From: Zygnema cylindricum
Taxonomy: Eukaryota > Streptophyta > Zygnematophyceae > Zygnematales > Zygnemataceae
DNA: 13,032 nt
NCBI GenBank assembly: GCA_037447655.1
Contig: JBBHKE010002553.1
Span: forward strand, 12,767 to 25,798
Direction: 5' to 3'
Both the position numbers and the translations under genes were made by a program. Shown here piece by piece: positions 8,022-13,032 of the stretch. The first letter of the stretch is position 1; each line of letters begins with the position of its first letter. Below the pieces are notes generated by a model. The model saw only the letters and a program-made list of their open reading frames with translations, was not told the origin of the DNA and did no database searches.

Positions 8022-8262
8022 ACCTAATAAGTGGAACTACGATTAATCTAGGTATATCTAGTAGTGGAGGAACAACTAGGTAGAAATATTCTAAACGTTT
8101 AGTGGGAATCTTTCTACGTAAAGATCATTATGTACAAAAAGTACATGAACACTAATTAAAGTGATACACTTAAGACTTAGTGTTCTAGGACTTAAAATAT
8201 CATGAACGGACGAACTAAAAAATGAGTGTTTCAATAGGACAGTAGAAGTACGAATTCCAATA

Positions 8263-8270
8263 CCCCCCTC
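8263..8270 (-). promoter_or_regulatory. Polypurine tract of element B
   Basis: The sense strand reads GAGGGGGG directly before the LTR start TATTGG and 20 bases after the pol stop codon. This fixes the 5' end of the 3' LTR at 8262. Confidence 0.85.
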
Positions 8271-8289
8271 GATTGAAGCACGGAGAATT

Positions 8290-8789
8290 TTAGCTATGTA
8301 GGCCAGAAGAGAGAACATGTTTGTCGAATAAAGGACGAGGAAGAGGTCTGGTAAGAAAGTCGGCAAGTTGATTAGAGGTAGAGCAATGAGAAAAAAAGAT
8401 CGTACCATCCACATTTTTTTCACATGTAAAGTGGTATTGTATATCAACATGCTTTGTTCGAGTATGATAAATGGGATTTTACATGAGGGCGAGAGACCTT
8501 TTAGAATCACAGAAAATATGAGTGGGAGAAATTTGATGAAAAGAAAGATCCGTGAGAAGACGACGAAGCCAAATGGCGGTTTTAGTGGCAAAAGTACCAG
8601 CCATGTATTCAGCTTCGGTAGATGAGAGAGCGACAGTTGGTTGTTTTCGGGAAGACCATGAGACAAGACCACCACCAAAGGAAAAACAAACCCCAAAAAT
8701 AGAGCGGCGTTCGTCGGTTTGATTTCCCTAGTCCACATCACAAAATCCAACAAGAGAAGTCAAGAAGAGAAGCAGAAGAAGAAGGTGGA
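8290..8789 (-). pseudogene. RNase H domain of copia element B, broken
   Basis: In sense order: GFCDVD, followed by a TAG (8728-8730) where Trp is usual, then GNQTDERRS, LVSWSSRKQPTVALSSTEAEY with the catalytic Glu, FCDSK with a catalytic Asp, a TAA at 8479-8481, TRTKHVDIQYHF, and ADFLTRPLPRPLF near the end. The natural stop is TAA at 8290-8292. The Asp, Glu and Asp expected for catalysis are present, so apart from the two stops the domain is well preserved. It is in a different frame from the reverse transcriptase; the shift falls between 8730 and 8836, in a pyrimidine-rich stretch (CTTCTTCTTCTG in sense). A 220-codon open frame over 8091-8753 is only a shadow of this domain plus LTR. Confidence 0.9.
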
Positions 8790-9959
8790 GATGAGGAAAA
8801 AGGGAGAGAGAAGGTGAGGCGCAAATGTTTAGTGCCTTAGAGGTATCTACGGACACGTTTTGCCGCATCTAAATGAGTGGAAGTCGCACAATGAGAAAAT
8901 TGCGATAAAATGCACACAGCAATGCAAATGTCCGGACACGACCGTAGCATAACATACATTAACTTTCCTACGATAGACCGGTAAAGATAACCTACGTCTC
9001 TTTGGGCATTCCCATCGGAGGCTTTTTTTCTGAGTGTAGTATTTGGATCAAGAGGTGTAGAGACAGGATTACAGTCGGACATGCCAAAGGTATCTAAAAG
9101 ATCGACAATATAATGTTCTTGACTCATTTGTAATAAACGTTTAGACCTATCCGTTATAATACTAATACCTAGACAATAGTCGAGGTCACCCAAATCAGTC
9201 ATTGGCCAATAAGATGCTAGCATGACTTTGACTTTGTGAATTTCCGTTTTACTGGGACCAGCCATAATTAAATCATCGACATAGATAATAATGATTACTA
9301 AACTATCACGTATACCTTTAATGTAAATACCAGGATATGCACTAATTTATTTAAAACCATCTTTTAATAAAACAGAGACAAGCGTTTTGTGCCACACACG
9401 TGGCGCCTGTTTTAGACCGTAAATAGATTTATTCAAGCGAGAGACTAAAGATTCTTGTCCTGCAACAGCTTATCCATGCGCCTGTTCCATGTAAATGTTT
9501 TATTCAAGGTTTGCGTGCAAAAAGGCAGTTTTGACGTCAAGTTGTTGAAGTTCCCAATCGTGTGTCGCCGCTAAAGACAAAATTGTACGAATAGATTCAA
9601 ATTTTGCGACAGGTGCGAAAGCCTCGTTGTAATCAATCCCTTCTGTCTGCGAATAACCCCTTGTCACGAGACACGCTTTGTAGCGTTCAACAAAACCATC
9701 TGCAAATTTTTTAACCTTAAAAACCCATTTCGAACCAATGGCACGTCGGTTAGGTGGCAGCTCACAAAGCGTCCAAGTGTGATTCGTCATTAGAGCTTGA
9801 TATTCTTCATTGGCCGCCAAAGACCACTTGTCTGCATCTGGACGCTTTACAACAAATTTTAATATAAGTGGTGGATCTCTAACATCAACAATATTGGCGT
9901 GTGCAAGGTTTTGAGTCACCTTCCACGTAAGACGTACAATTCGAGTACTGCGCCGTACA
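8790..9959 (-). pseudogene. Reverse transcriptase domain of copia element B, four stops in one frame
   Basis: A single frame from about 9959 to 8837 gives RSTRIVRLTWKV, KWSLAANEEYQAL, IGSKWVFKVK, ERYKACLVTRGY, YNEAFAPVAKF, QLDVKTAFLH (catalytic Asp at 9536-9538), NKSIYGLKQAPRVW, YVDD (9272-9283), GDLDYCLGI, VGKLMYV, RPDI-like CPDICIAV and AKRVRRYL. All motifs are in register, with TAA stops at 9500-9502, 9470-9472, 9347-9349 and 8837-8839. The catalytic residues of this RNA-dependent DNA polymerase are therefore intact and damage is limited to nonsense changes until the frameshift that precedes RNase H. ARY-type Arg is replaced by Cys in YKACLV. Confidence 0.92.
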
Positions 9960-11439
9960 CTCTGTTGCGTCTGACCACTGGTCGGCGCACAAAAAATATT
10001 ATCTTGAGGTATTATCTTGTTATTGCCAGTCGGCGCGCCAGCGTTGATTTGGTCAAACTTTGTCGCCGCAGATTTTGGACCATGTGAAGAGTTGTCGGCC
10101 TCAATGATTCATGTCTGTATAATGGGTGGAATTTCGCGACAGGGTCTGCGGGCACCGAATTCTCCAATGTGACAAAATTTGTATAAACAAAGTTGGCTGA
10201 TTCTGTCATTATGTCCGTTGGATTGTCAGAAGAAAAAACAGGAGGAAAAAAAATCAGTGGGTGACATGTCTGTAGGGAAATCAACGGTTAGAGGTGTAAG
10301 AGGAAGATTTGGTACGAATTCACGAATAAGGGGGTCCTCATTCAAAATGACGTCACGTATGATGATAATACGATGCGTTTTAATACAGTTTATGCGGTAC
10401 GCCTTAGAGTGAGAAGCTTATCCGACAAATATACCTTTAATGGCCTTTGCACCCCATTTTCCATCAGTATTTGTAAGATTTTTGTAATATGCTACACTTC
10501 CAAAAATACGGAAGTGAGAAACATTCGGTTTTATTTTATGCCATGCCTAAAAAGGAGTTTTGTTTTTTAGAGCCGATGTGGGTGACCTATTTCGAATGTA
10601 AAAAGTCGTTTGTATCGCTTCGGCCCAAAAAGATTGAGGTAAGGAGGCAAAATGCATCATGGATCGAGCCATATCGGCAAGGGTTCGATTAAGTTTTTCG
10701 GCATCCTCATTTTGTGGAGGTGTATGTGGAGCAGTTAATTCATAAATTATGCCACATTTTGCTAAGAATTTTGAAAATTCATGCGACACATATTCTCCTC
10801 CGTTATCACTTCTTAACATTTTTATCCGGGAGGAGAAATGATTTTCGACGAGGGACTTAAAATGTTTGAAATGAGTAAAAGCCTCAGACTTATTTCTCAT
10901 GAGATATACATGAGTGAATCGTGAGTAATCATCAATAAAGGTAATGAAATACACAAAACCACTCAATCTTGATACTCTCTTTGGTCCACATACATCACTA
11001 TAAATTAAATTAAGAGGAGAATTTGAATCAGAATTGCTTTTTGGAAAAGGTAATCGAGGCATTTTGCCAATAATACATCCATGGCAAAAAAGTATAGATT
11101 TTTAGCATCAAAAAAATCTAAGCCTAAAACAAGGCCTTTACTAAGAGATGCTAAGCTTTGTCTATTTAAATGGTCGTATCGTAAATGCCATTTGTGAAAA
11201 CAAGAGGAGGAAAAAGAAGAAGAAGTTGTTACATTTGCATGCGCTAAATCTCTAAAAGATTTTAAAATGTAGAGATTACCGCATTTAGTACCCTTTCCAA
11301 GGAAAATGCGATTTGACGAAAAAAATTGAACATCGATTTCGGATATGACTCCGAAACTACCATTTCTGAGCGACGCACCCATGGAGAAGAGATTTTTCTT
11401 GAGTTCGGGAATGTAGTAAACGTTCTCCAAAATGAGTGG
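9960..11439 (-). pseudogene. Integrase of copia element B (GAG-pre-integrase, HHCC, intact D,D-35-E)
   Basis: In sense order: NVYYIPELKKNLFSMG, GNLYIL, KWHLRYDHLN (His ligands), CHGCIIGK (Cys ligands), YSDVCGP (Asp at 10994-10996), FITFIDDYSRFTHVYLM, LRSDNGGEY (Asp at 10805-10807) and AEKLNRTL (Glu at 10697-10699). The Asp-Glu spacing is exactly 35 codons, so the catalytic core is complete in one 171-codon open frame (11062-10547). A one-base frameshift in an A6 run (11086-11091) separates the His and Cys ligands. Stops at 10547-10549 and 10418-10420 interrupt AWHK and ASHSKAYR. Further frame changes near 10240 and 10105 break the variable linker to the reverse transcriptase. Confidence 0.9.
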
Positions 11440-11814
11440 TTTTGAGCTATTCTAGTTTATTACCACCTGTCCAACAAAATTTGACGTGAGAATGGAGTTA
11501 TTTCCAAGTAAAATATGTAAAGGGGTAGAGAGCATTACAAGAGTTGTCATGATGGATTTACAGCATGACATGTGGTGCGAGGCACCAAAATCTATCAACC
11601 AATCATAAGTTTTACCTGAAGCATTTAAAGCGTACCCATAATCGATTGGAGGTATGGGAGCAGGTACATAATTGATTTGGTTGATGGGTGACGCTACTGA
11701 ATTCGTTACGTCCGATTGGAGAAGTGGAGGAGGTACAGTTGGCGCGAATTGAAAATGAGGCGTCATGTTGTACCAAGGGGGAGAAGGACCATAAGGACCG
11801 TAAGAAAGGGTCAT
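11440..11814 (-). pseudogene. Aspartic protease of copia element B with mutated active site
   Basis: An open frame of 120 codons starts with a Pro/Tyr-rich linker (YGPYGPSPPWYNM) and reaches DWLIDFGASHHMS. The catalytic Asp is at 11590-11592, but the next residue, Ser or Thr in functional D-[ST]-G-A proteases, is Phe (11587-11589; TCT or TCC to TTT/TTC type change). A TAG at 11452-11454 stops the frame just before NSSKPLILENVYY. Known family chemistry predicts no cleavage of Gag-Pol by this copy. Confidence 0.85.
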
Positions 11815-11901
11815 GAATGCTGCAGTGGCGTATCCAACGGAATTGTACGCGCCAGGCGGATTGGGCGGCGTTTTTGGATTTGGAGAGTTATTTTTGTTTT
11901 G

Positions 11902-11925
11902 ACCGCCGCCGCCGCCGTCGCCGAC
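11902..11925. repeat. GCC/GGC microsatellite in gag
   Basis: A run of GCC triplets on the plus strand encodes poly-Gly in one sense frame (GGGGGQNKNN) and poly-Ala in the adjacent frame (ATAAAA). The zinc knuckle is in the second frame and the downstream linker in the first, so slippage here is the likely cause of the gag frameshift. Confidence 0.7.
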
Positions 11926-12684
11926 GCACGTTCACGTTTACGAGTGAGAATTGGACACGCGTCAATGAGATGATCTTTCTCTTTGCAATATCTGCAAAAA
12001 GTAGAAGATCTTGTAACACCTCAAAAAGATTTTTTTGAAACGACAGTAGTTAGTGTTGTGGCGTCAGATGATGTAACATGTTTCTTTAATTTTTGTCTGC
12101 TTTCTTCATAAATGAGTTGATTGGTTGAATCAGGTAAGGTGACATTCGCATGATTTTTGTCAACCATACCAACAAAAGATTCAAAGCTGGGCGACAATCA
12201 TGCCAAAATTACGCTAATAAGTTCTTTATGAAGTACAGGATAATTAATGCACTTTAAACGTCCAGCATATGATTGTACTTTTTGTAAAAAGGACAACATA
12301 TCTTCGGACTTATCTTTTTCAAGAAGAATGAATTCGCGTCGAAGGGCAAAACGATGTGGCCACGTGTCGGTTTCATACGCGACGCATAAAAGTCGCCACG
12401 CTTCATCTGCGGTCGTGGCGCTTTGTACAAGATTCGTGATTGTTCCATCCAAAGACAAAATAAGACGAGACAAAGCGACGGAGTCATTTTCTCTCCACGC
12501 AATAATTGTAGTTTGGGCGGCCGCAAAATCATCGTCATCCTCGTCTGGCACGACAGGAATGATGACATCTCCTATGACATGACCCCATAATTTTTCAAAA
12601 CTGAATAAATGCTGGATGAGAAATTTCCAGTTGTAAAAATCCTGACCTTTAAAATAATACACTAAGTTTGACACGGCCGGAGCT

Positions 12685-12698
12685 GTGGGCCCATAACC
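12685..12698 (-). promoter_or_regulatory. Primer-binding site for a half initiator tRNA-Met
   Basis: The sense strand reads GGTTATGGGCCCAC immediately after the LTR end. This is complementary to GUGGGCCCAUAACC, the anticodon stem and loop of plant initiator tRNA-Met as remembered (anticodon CAU included), rather than to the tRNA 3' end. Drosophila copia is the classical element primed by an initiator tRNA-Met fragment in this way. Exact start is ambiguous by one base because the 3' LTR is also followed by G (7788). Confidence 0.85.
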
Positions 12699-13032
12699 TA
12701 ATAAATTAGCGGCCATAACAAAGGAATAAATTAAAACAAAGGAACACGAAAAAGTACAAAGTACATAAAGACAGCAAGGACAACTGAGGCTGTCGTGAAC
12801 TTAGGTTCAATAGTAAAAAATGATTGATTAAACATAGTGAGACGCTTGAGTTTTATAGATGAACTCAAGCGTGTAGGGCGAACTAATCTAAGTCAAGGTA
12901 TAACTAATTTAGGTATAACTAATCTAGGTACACCTAATAAGTGGAACTATGATTAATCTAGGTATATCTAGTAGTGGAGGTACAACTAGGTAGAAAGATT
13001 CTTAGTGTTTAGTGGGAATTTTTCTGCGTAAA
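12699..13032 (-). repeat. 5' LTR of element B (334 of about 474 bp visible)
   Basis: Aligned without gaps to 7789-8122, it differs at 11 positions (96.7% identity), seven of them in the last 70 visible bases. It ends in the sense direction ATG-GCC-GCT-AAT-TTA-TTA, the first six gag codons. The TATA palindrome is at 12842-12872 and the 15-bp units at 12881-12965. The outer end should lie near 13172, outside the window. Confidence 0.92.
12842..12872 (-). promoter_or_regulatory. TATA box inside an 11-bp palindrome (5' LTR, active copy)
   Basis: The palindrome is identical to the one in the 3' LTR: ACGCTTGAGTT and AACTCAAGCGT flank a 9-base loop, with CTATAAAA on the sense strand at 12858-12851. 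In the 5' LTR this would drive genomic RNA starting roughly 25-35 bases downstream (about 12830-12820), leaving a leader of about 110 bases before the gag ATG. Confidence 0.7.

Larger units (their letters stand above)
7789..8262 (-). repeat. 3' LTR of element B, 474 bp
   Basis: The LTR begins in the sense direction with TATTGGAATTCG at 8262, next to the polypurine tract, and ends TTTATTA at 7789, where homology to the 5' copy stops. It includes a copy of the gag start codon and five further codons (sense ATG at 7804-7806, now with Ala3 changed to Thr). It also holds the TATA palindrome (7932-7962) and a tandem pair of 15-bp units (7992-8021) with two related units at 7971 and 8041. Confidence 0.9.
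11815..12716 (-). pseudogene. gag of copia element B, starting inside the LTR
   Basis: The best start is ATG at 12714-12716 (MAANLLGYGPT). Codons 1-6 are within the 5' LTR and codons 7-11 are the primer-binding site. The first 172 codons are open and show YYFKGQDFYNWK, the W-x-H-V-I-G stretch, AWRENDSVALSRLILSL and EAWRLLCVAYE, all typical of copia Gag. TGA codons at 12198-12200 (after SVILA) and 12021-12023 interrupt the frame. A complete C-x2-C-x4-H-x4-C zinc knuckle (CRYCKEKDHLIDAC, 11955-11996) follows. The Gly-rich tail changes frame inside a GGC repeat at about 11902-11925. The start inside the LTR is inference but no later in-frame ATG precedes the conserved domain. Confidence 0.9.
7789..13032 (-). 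mobile_element. Ty1/copia LTR retrotransposon B, nearly complete, right LTR cut by window
   Basis: Minus-strand order: 5' LTR (12699 rightwards), primer-binding site 12685-12698, gag, protease, integrase, reverse transcriptase, RNase H (stop at 8290-8292), polypurine tract 8263-8270, 3' LTR 8262-7789. If both LTRs are 474 bp the full element would be about 5.4 kb, reaching position 13172. LTR identity over the visible 334 bp is 323/334. Coding capacity is destroyed by 11 premature stops (12198, 12021, 11452, 10547, 10418, 9500, 9470, 9347, 8837, 8728, 8479) and at least five frameshifts. It is a different family from element A, with different LTRs and gag. Confidence 0.95.

Noticed and set aside
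8091-8753. A 220-codon minus-strand open frame that could be taken for a membrane protein gene.
   Set aside because: It overlaps the RNase H domain in another frame, where STEAEY, FCDS and TRTKH motifs are found, and then runs through the polypurine tract into the LTR. It is a shadow frame.
8290-12200. In-frame TAA/TAG codons in conserved domains might mean a reassigned genetic code (for example Gln codons, as in some algae and ciliates).
   Set aside because: The stops replace different expected residues (Glu, Lys, Tyr, Trp, Gly, probably Gln), include TGA, and occur with frameshifts. This is random decay, not recoding.
11716-12582. Plus-strand open frames, including Arg-rich ones around the GCC repeat and 12247-12582.
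   Set aside because: They are antisense shadows of element B gag and protease; their composition follows from the GCC repeat and the gag codons.
1-13032. Possible single nested structure, with element B inserted into element A.
   Set aside because: Element A's terminus at 5507 lies well left of element B, and its gag, leader and LTR tip are contiguous. The elements are side by side, in the same orientation, with different LTRs and coding sequences.

Overview
The window looks like intergenic, repeat-rich nuclear DNA of a eukaryote, most likely a land plant. It is dominated by two degenerate Ty1/copia LTR retrotransposons, both on the minus strand, separated by an AT-rich tandem array and about 1.1 kb of unassigned sequence. 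No intact host gene, tRNA, rRNA or bacterial-type operon could be supported. The plant assignment rests on the copia protein families and on a primer-binding site that fits the plant initiator tRNA-Met as I remember it; it is an inference.

Region 1 (1-5507): copia element A, read right to left. It shows gag with a ruined zinc knuckle (about 4357-3560), protease with D-T-G-A kept, integrase with D, D and E recognisable, reverse transcriptase with a stop codon at the Tyr of the Y-x-D-D box, RNase H (ending at 180), a polypurine tract (157-163) and the start of the 3' LTR (156 leftwards, cut by the window edge). The 5' terminus lies at 5507. Only the outer 97 bp match the left LTR, so the two ends are mosaic. 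The leader/LTR block 4840-5380 is CpG-rich and contains a diverged 219-bp tandem duplication.

Region 2 (5508-about 6655): a GATA/ATAATTAGA-type tandem array with a 430-470 bp higher-order period. It begins exactly at element A's terminus. Region 3 (about 6656-7788): non-repetitive flank with no recognisable gene, some G-box (CACGTG) sites and a TTAGAGTT repeat cluster.

Region 4 (7789-13032): copia element B, younger (visible LTRs about 97% identical, 11 differences in 334 bp), complete except for the outer part of its 5' LTR, which runs off the right edge. Layout in the sense direction: 5' LTR, gag, protease, integrase, reverse transcriptase, RNase H, polypurine tract, 3' LTR. Its most interesting property is that the gag start codon and the first six codons lie inside the LTR. 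The next codons are the primer-binding site itself, a 14-base complement to the anticodon arm of initiator tRNA-Met (a 'half-tRNA' primer site as in Drosophila copia). Its TATA box sits in the loop of a perfect 11-bp palindrome, and its LTR termini appear to be TA...TA. It carries 11 premature stops and at least 5 frameshifts, more than its LTR age would predict, so it may have moved as a defective copy using proteins supplied in trans.
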